Source of the DNA: Bordetella genomosp. 9
GTDB lineage: Bacteria > Pseudomonadota > Gammaproteobacteria > Burkholderiales > Burkholderiaceae_B
Direction: 5' to 3'
Assembly (NCBI RefSeq): GCF_002119725.1
Contig: NZ_CP021109.1
Location: 2,976,001-3,040,000, forward strand
Length of the DNA: 64,000 bases
Both the position numbers and the translations under genes were made by a program. Of this stretch, positions 36,002 through 45,009 are shown one piece after another (within the stretch, counting starts at the first letter, position 1; each line of letters starts with the position of its first letter). Below the pieces are notes generated by a model. It saw only the letters and a list, made by a program, of their open reading frames with translations. It had not been told where the DNA came from and did no database searches.

Positions 36002-37435
36002 ATGGAACAGCCTCTGTATCAGCGTTTAGCCGATCATTATCGGCAGGCCATTTATTCCGGTGTTCTCGCCCCCACCTCCCGCATGCCGTCCGTCCGGACC
36101 ATGGTGCGCCTGCACCAGGTCAGCATCAGCACAGCGCTTCAGGCTTGCCGCAGCCTGGAAGACGACGGATTGATCGAGGCCCGGCCACGTTCCGGTTATT
36201 TCGTCCTTAAAACGAAGCGGAGCAAGCTTCTTCCGGCTGATGAGCCCGACACCCGCCAGGTGCTGGACGCGGCTTCCTATGTCGGGATCCACGACCGCGT
36301 ATCCGACTTTATTGCCAAAAGCGCGATACATCCGCCACGTGTGGATCTGGCGAGTTCGGTCGCGCCCGCCGACGCCTACCCCGTCGATGCACTGAAACAG
36401 GCGATGCTGCGCTCCGTACGGCGCTATCCCGATCTGCTGACGAGCCCGGCGCCGCATCAGGGGCATCCCGTGCTCCGGGCGACGCTGGCCCGCCGCGCAT
36501 TGGACGCGGGCATCAATGCGACGCCGGACGACATCATCGTCACGCACGGCTGCATCGAGGCGCTGAACCTTGCATTGCGCGCGGTTGCCGGCCCGGGGGA
36601 CACCATTGCAGTGGAGTCGCCGGCTTACTTTGGATTGCTGCAGGTTATCGGGAGCCTGGGCATGCGTGCGCTGGAGATTCCGACCAGCCCGCAACGGGGC
36701 CTTTCCATCGAGGCACTGGACCTGGCATTCCAGACCCATCCGGACATCAAGGCGGTCGTCGTCGTCCCCAACCTGCACAACCCCTTGGGCAGCATCATGC
36801 CGGACGAGGATAAGGCAAGGCTGGTCGCGTTGTGCGAGCGCCAGGCCATACCCTTGATCGAGGACGACACGTATGGGCCGCTGGCCGACGGCGACGAGCC
36901 GCTGCGCGCGGCAAAGGCTTGGGATCGCGATGGAAATGTCATTTATTGCGCATCGATGCAGAAGACACTGGCGCCGGGATCCCGCCTGGGATGGATGATC
37001 GGCGGGCGCTGGAAAGCGCGGCTGGCGATGCTGAAGTACGTACAGAGCCGGCCGAATGGCGCCACGCCGCAGGTCGCGGTAGCCGAGGTCCTGCAATCGA
37101 AGGGGTACGACCGGCACCTGATGCGCCTGCGGCGCCGCCTGCGCACGCAGCGCGAAGGCATGGCCCGCGCCATTGCCGAACACTTTCCACGCGGGACGCG
37201 GCTGAGCGTGCCAAGAGGCGGGATGCTTCTGTGGGTGGAGCTGCCCGATGGCCGCGCTTCCAAAGACGTATTCGAGACGGCGCTCGCCTCCGGCATCCGT
37301 GTGGCGCCAGGCCGGATGTTTTCAAACACGGATCGCTACGACCACTTCCTGCGCGTCAGCTGCGCGCATCCGATGTCGCCGGAGGTCCATGCCGCTGTGC
37401 GCACACTGGGGCGGATCGTGGCGGGAAAACACTAG
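36002..37435 (+). CDS. MocR-type regulator (GntR HTH fused to aminotransferase-like domain)
   Basis: A 477-residue protein: winged helix 1-70 (PLYQRLADHYRQAIYSGVLA, ISTALQACRSLEDDGLI), a linker, then a fold-type I aminotransferase-like domain with the PLP lysine at Lys321 (SMQKTLAPGSRLGW) and EDDTYG (287-292). Such proteins regulate PLP, amino-acid or GABA metabolism genes; which one is unknown. It is divergent from the small beta-rich gene and may control it. Confidence 0.92.
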   Translation: MEQPLYQRLADHYRQAIYSGVLAPTSRMPSVRTMVRLHQVSISTALQACRSLEDDGLIEARPRSGYFVLKTKRSKLLPADEPDTRQVLDAASYVGIHDRVSDFIAKSAIHPPRVDLASSVAPADAYPVDALKQAMLRSVRRYPDLLTSPAPHQGHPVLRATLARRALDAGINATPDDIIVTHGCIEALNLALRAVAGPGDTIAVESPAYFGLLQVIGSLGMRALEIPTSPQRGLSIEALDLAFQTHPDIKAVVVVPNLHNPLGSIMPDEDKARLVALCERQAIPLIEDDTYGPLADGDEPLRAAKAWDRDGNVIYCASMQKTLAPGSRLGWMIGGRWKARLAMLKYVQSRPNGATPQVAVAEVLQSKGYDRHLMRLRRRLRTQREGMARAIAEHFPRGTRLSVPRGGMLLWVELPDGRASKDVFETALASGIRVAPGRMFSNTDRYDHFLRVSCAHPMSPEVHAAVRTLGRIVAGKH

Positions 37436-37452
37436 GGCGGACAACGCCCGAT

Positions 37453-37728
37453 TCAGCGGCTCGATCCCCACTGCCGGGGAAAATCCGCTTGTCCGAGCAT
37501 CACCGGCAGCGGGTGGCTTTCCAGGAATTTGCGCTGCGCCAGCGCATGCAGCATGCGGCTGTTGCCCCGATAGGCGACAAGCAGGCTTTCCTCTTCCGCG
37601 CCCGCGCCGAAGCGCGCCCGCAAGACCTCCCAGGACACTCCGGCCTTGATTTTGCGCGCGCCGGCCGATGTCTCGAACCAGATCACATGCGCGGCTCGAT
37701 CGTTGATAGCGTCGTTATCGTGAGTCAT
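37453..37728 (-). CDS. Small protein, resembling DUF1488
   Basis: 91 residues, soluble; VIWFETSAGARKIKAGVSWEVLRARFG followed by a helix resembles the general layout of DUF1488 proteins, weakly. RBS GGAGA 5 nt before ATG supports the start. Convergent with the MocR gene (stops 17 bp apart). No function can be given. Confidence 0.6.
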   Translation of the reverse strand: MTHDNDAINDRAAHVIWFETSAGARKIKAGVSWEVLRARFGAGAEEESLLVAYRGNSRMLHALAQRKFLESHPLPVMLGQADFPRQWGSSR

Positions 37729-37978
37729 AGCGATCTCCGTGCAATGTCGGACCTATCGTAGCGAAGAGGCAAGTTGCCGTGTGTAACGCATTTGGCGTAA
37801 AGACGTATTAGGACAACATCCCACGAACGAATGATTGGCTTTTTCATCCGGAAGTGCTTGGCAGGCAGCAGCCTGACGTGATTGGGTCCGATTTTTGCTC
37901 TTGCCCTTCCGTGGCCTTATGCCCATCCTCAACGGACTCGGTGGGCGCGGCCATCCCAACGGAAAGAAGGAGAACGAC

Positions 37979-38137
37979 ATGACCCTTGGAACCATCCTGC
38001 TGATCATCCTGATTCTGCTACTGATTGGCGCCTTGCCCACGTGGCCGCACAGCCGCGGCTGGGGCTATTATCCGAGCGGCGGGCTCGGACTGGTGTTGAT
38101 CATCGTCATCATTCTTTTGCTTACCGGAACGATATAG
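37979..38137 (+). CDS. DUF3309-family small membrane protein
   Basis: 52 residues: hydrophobic segment TILLIILILLLIGALP, then WPHSRGWGYYPSGG and a second hydrophobic segment GLGLVLIIVIILLLTG. This is the standard DUF3309 layout. A strong AAGGAG site is 7 nt before the ATG. Function unknown; such proteins are common and often stress-linked. Confidence 0.85.
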   Translation: MTLGTILLIILILLLIGALPTWPHSRGWGYYPSGGLGLVLIIVIILLLTGTI

Positions 38138-38222
38138 GGGTCCGGACGGCGGCGTCCGCCACGCGCCGGTCCCCCGCCTGGAGGCCGGCGCGTTATGCGT
38201 GCACCCGATGCAGACAACCCGG

Positions 38223-38945
38223 CTATGGCGCCTGGCCGACGCTGAGACCGCCGCACACGTATAGCACCTGACCGGTGATGAATCCGGCCCGGTCGTCGAG
38301 GAACATGGCGACCGCGTGCGCCACTTCTTCCGGCCGTCCCAGACGGCCGACGGGAATCCGATCGCGGACCTCCACCATTGCCTTGCCGTCAGTGGGGTTG
38401 GAGCGCTCGAACAGCGCCGTCGCGATGGGGCCGGGCGCCACGGCATTGACGGTAATGCCGGCCGGCGCCAGTTCCAAGGCCCAGGTCCGCGTCATCGCTG
38501 CCAGGCCGCCCTTGCTGGCGCCGTAGACGGTACGTCCGGGTTTCCCGAGCGCCGCGCGGCTGCCGATATTGACCACCCTGCCTTCGCCCGCCGCCCGCAT
38601 GGCCGGCAGCAGGCCCTGCAACAGAACGATCGGCGCCGTCAAATTCAGAGCGACCGTGCGCTGTATCGCTTCGGCGTCGATCGCTTCGATTGCGGCCACT
38701 TCGACCATGCCGGCGTTGTTCACCAAGCGCGTGACCGGCCTTTGCGCCGCCAGCTCCGCGACGGCCGTGCGCGCCGCCTCCGTATCGGCGAGGTCGACAG
38801 GCACGAAGGTTTCGCGGGGCAACAGCGCGTCCGGCGGACGCCGGCTGAAGTTGAAAACGTCGTAGCCGTCTTCCGCCAAGCGGGCGACGATGGCGCGGCC
38901 GATGCCCCTGCTGCCGCCCGTGACAAGCACCGCGTCCACGGTCAT
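38223..38945 (-). CDS. Short-chain dehydrogenase/reductase
   Basis: 240 residues, classical SDR: cofactor motif TGGSRGIG (9-16), NNAG (LVNNAGMVE), catalytic YGASK with Ser upstream (NIGSRAALG). Most like the FabG group of NAD(P)-dependent oxidoreductases. Its ATG overlaps the stop of the Bug gene (ATGA), so it is coupled to the transporter subunit; probably acts on the same compound as the divergent cyclase and CoA ligase. Substrate not predictable. Confidence 0.9.
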   Translation of the reverse strand: MTVDAVLVTGGSRGIGRAIVARLAEDGYDVFNFSRRPPDALLPRETFVPVDLADTEAARTAVAELAAQRPVTRLVNNAGMVEVAAIEAIDAEAIQRTVALNLTAPIVLLQGLLPAMRAAGEGRVVNIGSRAALGKPGRTVYGASKGGLAAMTRTWALELAPAGITVNAVAPGPIATALFERSNPTDGKAMVEVRDRIPVGRLGRPEEVAHAVAMFLDDRAGFITGQVLYVCGGLSVGQAP

Positions 38946-39931
38946 TGCGCCGTAATCCCTTGTTGTTTCACCACGGCGCCCCACTTCTGCCGCTCCGTAC
39001 GTTCGAACGCCGCGAGGTCGTCGCCGAACAACGTTCCGGGCTGGGCTCCCATGGTCGCGAAACTGGCTGCCACCTCCGGCGCCTTCAAGCCTTCGCGCGC
39101 CGCGGCGATAAGGCGGTCGACCACCGCAGCCGGCGTCCCGTGCGGCGCATACAAAGCAAACCATGCCGTCACGTCGAATCCGGGCAGACCCGATTCGGCG
39201 AAGGTGGGAAGGTCTGGAACCGACGGATTGCGCTGCAGGGACGTGACCGCGATGCCGCGCACGAGGGAGCCATCCTTGATCTGCGCAAGCGCGCCGGGAA
39301 GGTTATCGAACAGCAGGTCGACCTGTCCGCCGGCCACGGCCGGCAGCGATGCGGACGTTCCCTTGAAGGGCACGTGCAGCAGATCCAGATGCGCCACGGA
39401 TGCGAAATACGCGCCCGTCAGATGCACGGATGATCCGATGCCGGGCGACGCGTACGACATTTTCTTCCCTCGCGTGTCGCGCGCCGCCGCAATGACGTCC
39501 TGCAAGGTTTTATAAGGAGATTTGGCGCTGACGGCCAGCACATTCGGCGTGACGGAAACCAGGGCGATCGGCACCAGGTCTCGCTCGGGATCGAAAGGCA
39601 TGTTCGCATACAGGAACTGGTTGATGCTCTGCGTACCGATGGTGCCCAGGCCCAGGGTATAGCCGTCGGGCTTGCTGCGGGCGACGTAGGCCATGCCGAT
39701 ATTGCCCCCGGCGCCCGGCCGGTTCTCCACCACCGCAGTGGATTTCAGGCTGCCTTGGAGCGCATTCGCGATGGCGCGGCCGAAAAGATCGGCGGCGCCG
39801 CCCGGGGGATAGGGGACGACGACGGTAATGGGATGATCGGGGAATCCGGCAGCGCCAACGCTGCAACTGACGGCCATGGCCAGCGCGGCCAGCCCACGGC
39901 GCCACAGCGCCGCCCGGGAAAATCGGGGCAT
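38942..39931 (-). CDS. Bug-type periplasmic substrate-binding protein
   Basis: A 329-residue tripartite tricarboxylate transporter receptor. Signal peptide 1-24, then FPDHPITVVVPYPPGGAADL, the Bug hallmark. Residues VENRPGAGGNIG match the ligand-site region. No TctA/TctB membrane genes are adjacent; Bordetella-type genomes carry very many orphan Bug genes. It probably senses or takes up an organic acid metabolised by the neighbouring enzymes. Confidence 0.92.
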   Translation of the reverse strand: MPRFSRAALWRRGLAALAMAVSCSVGAAGFPDHPITVVVPYPPGGAADLFGRAIANALQGSLKSTAVVENRPGAGGNIGMAYVARSKPDGYTLGLGTIGTQSINQFLYANMPFDPERDLVPIALVSVTPNVLAVSAKSPYKTLQDVIAAARDTRGKKMSYASPGIGSSVHLTGAYFASVAHLDLLHVPFKGTSASLPAVAGGQVDLLFDNLPGALAQIKDGSLVRGIAVTSLQRNPSVPDLPTFAESGLPGFDVTAWFALYAPHGTPAAVVDRLIAAAREGLKAPEVAASFATMGAQPGTLFGDDLAAFERTERQKWGAVVKQQGITAQ

Positions 39932-40094
39932 GCTTGTCTCCTGTCCGCCTGAGCGGGTGTTCTTATGAAACTGCAATCGCCGCGACCCCGACAGGCGCGA
40001 AACGTGGCGGGCCGCGGCCTTCGAAAAGTCGGTGAATCCGTACTATAGTTTTTGCGGAAATATAAACATAGAACCTTTCGAGGAGACAACCCGC

Positions 40095-41156
40095 ATGCAA
40101 CGATGGAAATGCAGGCCCGAAGGTTCAACCTGGGGCGACTACGGGCCGGATGACGAATTGGGCCGCCTCAATCTGCTGACTGAAGAAAAAGTGCTGCAAG
40201 GCGTGCGGGAAGTGCGGGCCGGCAAGGTTTTCTGCCTGTCGCTGCCGCTGGACCTGCCCGGCGGCAATGTGCTCAACCCGCGCCGGCGTCCGCCCCTGCT
40301 CGGACCCGTGTCCCGGGACGGACGACCGACGGTCAACTTCCCGCTGCGCCGGGAAGACGCCAGCGCCATCGACGTTCTGAACGACGATCAGGTGACCCTG
40401 ACCTTGCAGTACTCCACGCAATGGGATGCGCTCAGCCATGTAGGCGCACTGTTCGATCTGCATGGCGACGGATCGCCTCGGCTGGCGTACTACAACGGCT
40501 TCGAAGGGGGCGTCGATATCCTGGGCGGCGAGGATGCTGCTCCTGGCGGCGGCGCACACGCCGACGCTGCTGCCGCATGTTGTCCGCCGGGCGGCTCGTA
40601 CGCCCGCAGGCTCGGTATCGATACGTACGCGCGCAAGGGCATGCAAGGCCGCGGCGTTATGGTGGATCTGGCCCATGCACTGGGTACCCGCCGCACCCTG
40701 GTGGATGAAACCACGCTGGCGGAAGTCATGCGAGACCAGAACGTCACGGTGGAAGCGGGCGATATGCTGGTCCTGCGCACAGGTTTTGCGGAAGCAATCG
40801 TGCGCATGGATGGACGGCCGGATTTGAAAGAGCTCGATCAGACGGGCGCTGTGCTCGACGGCGCCGACACGGCGCTGCTCGATTGGATCACGCGCTCCGG
40901 CATCGCGGCCATCTGCACCGACAACTATGCCGTGGAAGCCTACCCGGCCATGACGTCAGGACCGGTGCGTTCGGTACTGCCATTGCATCACCATTGTCTT
41001 TTCAAGCTGGGGGTACCGTTGGCGGAGCTGTGGTATCTGAAGGACTTGGCGGAATGGCTGCGCGAACATGGGCGTACCCGATTCTTGTTGACCGCCCCGC
41101 CATTGCGCTTGCCCGGCGCAATGGGGTCTCCCGTGACGCCGGTGGCGACGGTGTGA
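40095..41156 (+). CDS. Cyclase-family protein (kynurenine formamidase-like)
   Basis: A 353-residue metal-dependent hydrolase. STQWDALSHVG is the metal-site motif; DALSH His and further acid residues are intact. HDR-type MVDLAHALG region follows. The kynurenine-formamidase/cyclase superfamily hydrolyses amides or lactones. RBS AGGAG is 8 nt upstream. The acyl-CoA ligase begins 3 bp after its stop, so the two act in one pathway. Confidence 0.88.
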   Translation: MQRWKCRPEGSTWGDYGPDDELGRLNLLTEEKVLQGVREVRAGKVFCLSLPLDLPGGNVLNPRRRPPLLGPVSRDGRPTVNFPLRREDASAIDVLNDDQVTLTLQYSTQWDALSHVGALFDLHGDGSPRLAYYNGFEGGVDILGGEDAAPGGGAHADAAAACCPPGGSYARRLGIDTYARKGMQGRGVMVDLAHALGTRRTLVDETTLAEVMRDQNVTVEAGDMLVLRTGFAEAIVRMDGRPDLKELDQTGAVLDGADTALLDWITRSGIAAICTDNYAVEAYPAMTSGPVRSVLPLHHHCLFKLGVPLAELWYLKDLAEWLREHGRTRFLLTAPPLRLPGAMGSPVTPVATV

Positions 41157-41159
41157 GCC

Positions 41160-42773
41160 ATGGATGAATCGGCGGAGATGAAAGCCCTGCGCGACGATAC
41201 CTTCGCCGCGCGTATGGACGCATGGGCGGCACGCACGCCAGAGGCGATCGCGCTTATCGACGACGACGTGCCGGTGACGATATCGGCCCTGCGCGACTGC
41301 ACACTGCGCCTGGCCGGCGCGCTGGCGGCAGCGGGCATGAAGCCTGACGACCGCGTCGCGATCTGGCTGCCCAACGGGATCGAGTGGATCGCCGGCTTCC
41401 TGGCTTGCGCGAGAATCGGCGCCCTGACGATTGCGGTCAATACCCGGTTCCGGTCTCGTGAACTGGCCGACATACTGGGGCGAGCCCGCGCCGAGTGGCT
41501 GCTGTACTGGCCGGGATTCAGGAACATCGACTTCGACGGCATCCTGGCCGATGTTCCGGACGATATGCTGCGCCGGCTTCGCGGCATCTTCCTGGCGGGG
41601 CCGCAGCCTTGCGCGCCGCCCGCGCTGGCCGGCTTACCGGCGCATGCGCTGCGCGCCATGATGCGCGACGGCGCGCCCGCCGATGTCGTCGCCGAGGATG
41701 GCCCGGCCATTTGCTTCACGACGTCTGGCACGACCTCGCTGCCAAAATTCGTGGTGCACGATCAGCGCACGCTGCTGCGCCACGGCGATGCGGTAGCCGC
41801 CGCGTACGGCCATGACCGCACGGCGCGCGTCCTGGCGGCGGCGCCGTTCTGCGGCGTATTCGGATTCGCTGCCCTGGCCGGGACCTTGGCGCCAGGCGTA
41901 CCGATGGTATGCCAGCCCGTATTCGAGGCGCGGGACGCCGCGGCGGCGGTCTCGAAACACCGCGTCACGCACGCCTATATGAACAACGAAGCGCTGGCCC
42001 GCATGCTGGACGCCGCGCCGGAGAACGACTATTCATCCGTGCGCCTGTTCGGCCTGGCCCACTTTTCCCCTGGCCTTCCGTCCCTGCCGCAGCGCGCAGC
42101 GCGGCACGGCATTGCCGTCACCGGCCTGTACGGATCCAGCGAATTGATTGCGCTGGTCGCCGCCCAGCCGTTGGACGACGCGGCGCACCGCCATCTTCCC
42201 GGCGGACGCCTCATCTATCCGGAAGCCCGCGTGCGAGCCAGGGACCCGGCAAGCGGCCGGATCCTGGAGCCAGGCGAATCGGGCGAGATCGAAATCTCGA
42301 GTCCTAGCCTCATGCTGGGATACCTGGACGATGCGGCGGACACGGCCCGGGCGATGACCGGCGACGGTTATTTCCGCACCGGCGACCTCGGCTACACCGT
42401 CGATGCGCGCCAATTCGTGTTCCAGGCGCGCATGGGCGACGCCCTGCGCCTTTCCGGTTATCTGGTGAACCCGGCCGAGATCGAAAGCTTTGTCGCCGCC
42501 CTGCCCGGCGTGCGCGCCTGCCAGGTCGTGGGCGCAGAGGCCGACGGCAAAACGGTGGCGTTCGCCTTCGTCCTTTTGGAACCGGGCGCACAGCCGGACG
42601 CGGATGGATGGCGGGCGGCATGCCGCCGCGCCATGGCGGCATACAAGGTACCGGCCGGCTTCCACGCCCTGCCAGCTTTCCCGACGGTGGAAAGTGCGAA
42701 TTCCGTCAAGATCCAGAAAAGCCGCCTGCGCGAACTGGCGGCCGAACTCCTGAAGCGCGGCGCTGCCCGCTGA
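41160..42773 (+). CDS. AMP-forming acyl-CoA synthetase
   Basis: 537 residues of the ANL family: the phosphate loop TSGTTSLPK (188-196), GYLDDAADTARAM and GYFRTGDLGYTVDARQF in the C-terminal lid, and the lysine-bearing end VESANSVKIQKSRLRE. It activates a carboxylic acid to its CoA thioester. Aromatic or short-chain acid is likely from the cluster, but the pocket cannot be read here. Coupled to the cyclase gene. Confidence 0.92.
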   Translation: MDESAEMKALRDDTFAARMDAWAARTPEAIALIDDDVPVTISALRDCTLRLAGALAAAGMKPDDRVAIWLPNGIEWIAGFLACARIGALTIAVNTRFRSRELADILGRARAEWLLYWPGFRNIDFDGILADVPDDMLRRLRGIFLAGPQPCAPPALAGLPAHALRAMMRDGAPADVVAEDGPAICFTTSGTTSLPKFVVHDQRTLLRHGDAVAAAYGHDRTARVLAAAPFCGVFGFAALAGTLAPGVPMVCQPVFEARDAAAAVSKHRVTHAYMNNEALARMLDAAPENDYSSVRLFGLAHFSPGLPSLPQRAARHGIAVTGLYGSSELIALVAAQPLDDAAHRHLPGGRLIYPEARVRARDPASGRILEPGESGEIEISSPSLMLGYLDDAADTARAMTGDGYFRTGDLGYTVDARQFVFQARMGDALRLSGYLVNPAEIESFVAALPGVRACQVVGAEADGKTVAFAFVLLEPGAQPDADGWRAACRRAMAAYKVPAGFHALPAFPTVESANSVKIQKSRLRELAAELLKRGAAR

Positions 42774-42808
42774 ACACGCCGGCAGGCAGCCGGCGCGTGC
42801 GCAGCGCT

Positions 42809-43255
42809 TCAACCCGCGAGTGCGCGCTGTTGCGCCGCCTTGAAGTTCTCTTCCAAAACGGCGAGGACGTGGTTGCACGTTTTGACCTGCTCGGCCGACA
42901 GGCCCTGCAGGGCCTGATCGAAAAAGGCGGCGCGCCTGGGCAAGGCCTCGGCCACGACGCGTTTGCCCTGCGCCGTCAACGTGGCGTTGATGATGCGGTT
43001 GTCCTGTTCATCGACCGACCGGCTGACCCACCCCAAGCCTTCCATCGCCTGCAGTTGGCGGGTCAGCGAAGCGGGATCGAGCCGGCACCGCTCGGCCAGG
43101 ATTTTTTGCGACAACGGCCCGGCCTCGTGCAGTGCGAGCAGAATGCGCCACCGTGGCAGGGCATGGCCAACGTTGGCTTCGAACGCCGACATCATGGCCC
43201 GATAAGTCTGGCCTAGCATCTGTACGGTATGCAGCCCCTGTTGCTCCTTGGGCAT
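42809..43255 (-). CDS. MarR-family transcriptional regulator
   Basis: 148 residues with the MarR winged helix at about 35-105 (LPRWRILLALHEAGPLSQ, CRLDPASLTRQLQAMEGLGW, with wing RSVDEQDNRI). Typically represses an adjacent exporter or catabolic genes and is released by aromatic ligands. It ends up 3 bp from the DHA2 exporter stop on the same strand, so the two are one transcript. Confidence 0.9.
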   Translation of the reverse strand: MPKEQQGLHTVQMLGQTYRAMMSAFEANVGHALPRWRILLALHEAGPLSQKILAERCRLDPASLTRQLQAMEGLGWVSRSVDEQDNRIINATLTAQGKRVVAEALPRRAAFFDQALQGLSAEQVKTCNHVLAVLEENFKAAQQRALAG

Positions 43256-43258
43256 CGT

Positions 43259-44860
43259 CTACTCCCCTGCCGGCGCGCTGGCGACCTTGGCGCGGCGCGT
43301 CAAGCGCACCGGCGGCACGCGGCGCACCAACCACAAGGACAGAATGCAGACCGCCAATACGATGATCTGCCCATGATGGATGGCGCCGACCAGCGACACC
43401 CGGGCCGCTTCCAGGTACGAGGCGCCGTCCGCGCCAGACGCCGCGGCCTGCTGGAGGAAATGCGCCTGGGCGTCGGGATTCACGAGAATCTGCGGGTCAT
43501 CCAGATCGGCCAGCCAGCGCCCTGCCTGCGTGTTTTCCAGCGAGGCGCGCACGCCGCTCACATAGCTGTGACTGACCATGGTGCCGACCACGGCCGTGCC
43601 GATCATGCCGCCCACCATGCGCAGGGATTGCAGCAGCGCGGTGGCGATGCCCAGATGGGCTCGTCCCGCCGTTTCCTGCGCGAACACGGTCAGGTTCGGC
43701 ATGATGAAGCCCAGCCCGAGGCCCGCCGCAAGCATGTAGGCGGCGATGAGCCACCGCGGCGTGTCGTGGTGCGTCGTAACGATGCCAGCCGTCGCCACAC
43801 ACATCAGAAAGAAGCCCACATAAAGCATATTGTTGGGATTGCGAATGCGCGTCACGATGCGGCCATTGGTAATGCTGCCCACGGTAATGAATACCACCAT
43901 GGGGGTAATGAGCAGACCCGCATCCTTGGGAGACAGGCCGAATCCGCCCTGCAGCAACAGCGGGGCATAGAACAACAACGAGAACATCGACACCCCGACA
44001 AGCAGCGCCAGCTTGAACAGGGGCGCCAGGCTGGCGTGCCGGAACATTTCGAAGGGCAGTAGCGGATGCGGGCAGCGCCGCTCCCAGAAATACAGGACGG
44101 CAAAGGCGATCACGCTGCCAGCCGCCAGCATGCCCGTCAGGCTGCTATAACCTTCGCGCGGCAGCAGCTCCACAAGCAACTGCAGCGTACCCAGCGCAAG
44201 GGCGATCAGCAGCGCGCCCGGCCAGTCCAGACGCACCTTGCCGGGATCGCCGTGGCGCAGGTGAGGCAGATGGCGCGACACAAACCACAGCCCCAGCAGA
44301 CCGACCGGCACGTTGACGTAGAAAACGGCGCGCCAGCCGTAGTATTCGGTCAGGAAGCCGCCTAATGATGGGCCGATGGCGTTGGCGATGCCGAACGCCG
44401 AGCTGAACATGACCTGCCAGCGTAAACGCACATAGGAATCCGGGAAGAGATCCGGGATGCAGGCGAAGGCGGTGCCTACCAGCATGCCGCCGCCGATGCC
44501 CTGCAAGGCCCGGGCGATGACCAGATAGAGCATGCTGTCGGCCGCGCCGCAGAGCGCCGACGCTGCCGTGAAGACGACGATGGCCAGCACCACGAAGGGC
44601 TTGCGGCCGTAGTAATCGCCCAGCCGGCCGAAGATCGGCACGGTGATGACGGAAGTGAGCAGATACGACGTGGCAACCCACGCGTACAGGTCGAAGCCCT
44701 TGAGCTCGGCAACCACGGTGGGCAATGCAGTACCCACGACAGTCTGATCGATTGCCACGAGCATGACAACGAAGCACATGCCCACCATCGCCATCAGGGA
44801 TTGGCGGAAGGGCAAGACCTGTCCGGCGGAATGAGGAGCGGCGGGAGCTCGGGGCGCCAT
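43259..44860 (-). CDS. DHA2-family MFS drug exporter (EmrB/QacA type)
   Basis: 533 residues, fourteen likely spans. VVMLVAIDQTVVGTALPTVV (TM1, DHA2 motif) and GRLGDYYGRKPF (motif A) are clear. The family exports drugs or toxic compounds by proton antiport. Gene order exporter-marR on one strand and a divergent catabolic pair suggest export of the pathway's substrate or of an intermediate. ATG 44860 follows a repeat-rich promoter region. Confidence 0.9.
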   Translation of the reverse strand: MAPRAPAAPHSAGQVLPFRQSLMAMVGMCFVVMLVAIDQTVVGTALPTVVAELKGFDLYAWVATSYLLTSVITVPIFGRLGDYYGRKPFVVLAIVVFTAASALCGAADSMLYLVIARALQGIGGGMLVGTAFACIPDLFPDSYVRLRWQVMFSSAFGIANAIGPSLGGFLTEYYGWRAVFYVNVPVGLLGLWFVSRHLPHLRHGDPGKVRLDWPGALLIALALGTLQLLVELLPREGYSSLTGMLAAGSVIAFAVLYFWERRCPHPLLPFEMFRHASLAPLFKLALLVGVSMFSLLFYAPLLLQGGFGLSPKDAGLLITPMVVFITVGSITNGRIVTRIRNPNNMLYVGFFLMCVATAGIVTTHHDTPRWLIAAYMLAAGLGLGFIMPNLTVFAQETAGRAHLGIATALLQSLRMVGGMIGTAVVGTMVSHSYVSGVRASLENTQAGRWLADLDDPQILVNPDAQAHFLQQAAASGADGASYLEAARVSLVGAIHHGQIIVLAVCILSLWLVRRVPPVRLTRRAKVASAPAGE

Positions 44861-44871
44861 TTTATGGACTC

Positions 44872-44896
44872 ATCAATAATTGACCTATCAATGATT
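44872..44896. promoter_or_regulatory. Candidate MarR operator in front of the DHA2 exporter
   Basis: TCAATAATTGA (44873-44883) is a perfect 11-bp palindrome; ATCAATAATT (44872-44881) and ATCAATGATT (44887-44896) repeat at 15-bp spacing. It begins 12 bp before the exporter ATG. A minus-strand TTGATA is embedded in it. Confidence 0.5.
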
Positions 44897-45009
44897 CTAG
44901 CGCGATCGGGGTGACTGCGCGCACTCCCTATCGGGAAAAGGCCGGATGCCGCGGCGGCGGCCGCCAGCCGGCGGCCATCCAAACCGCGGCAAGGCGCCCG
45001 CCCTGATAC

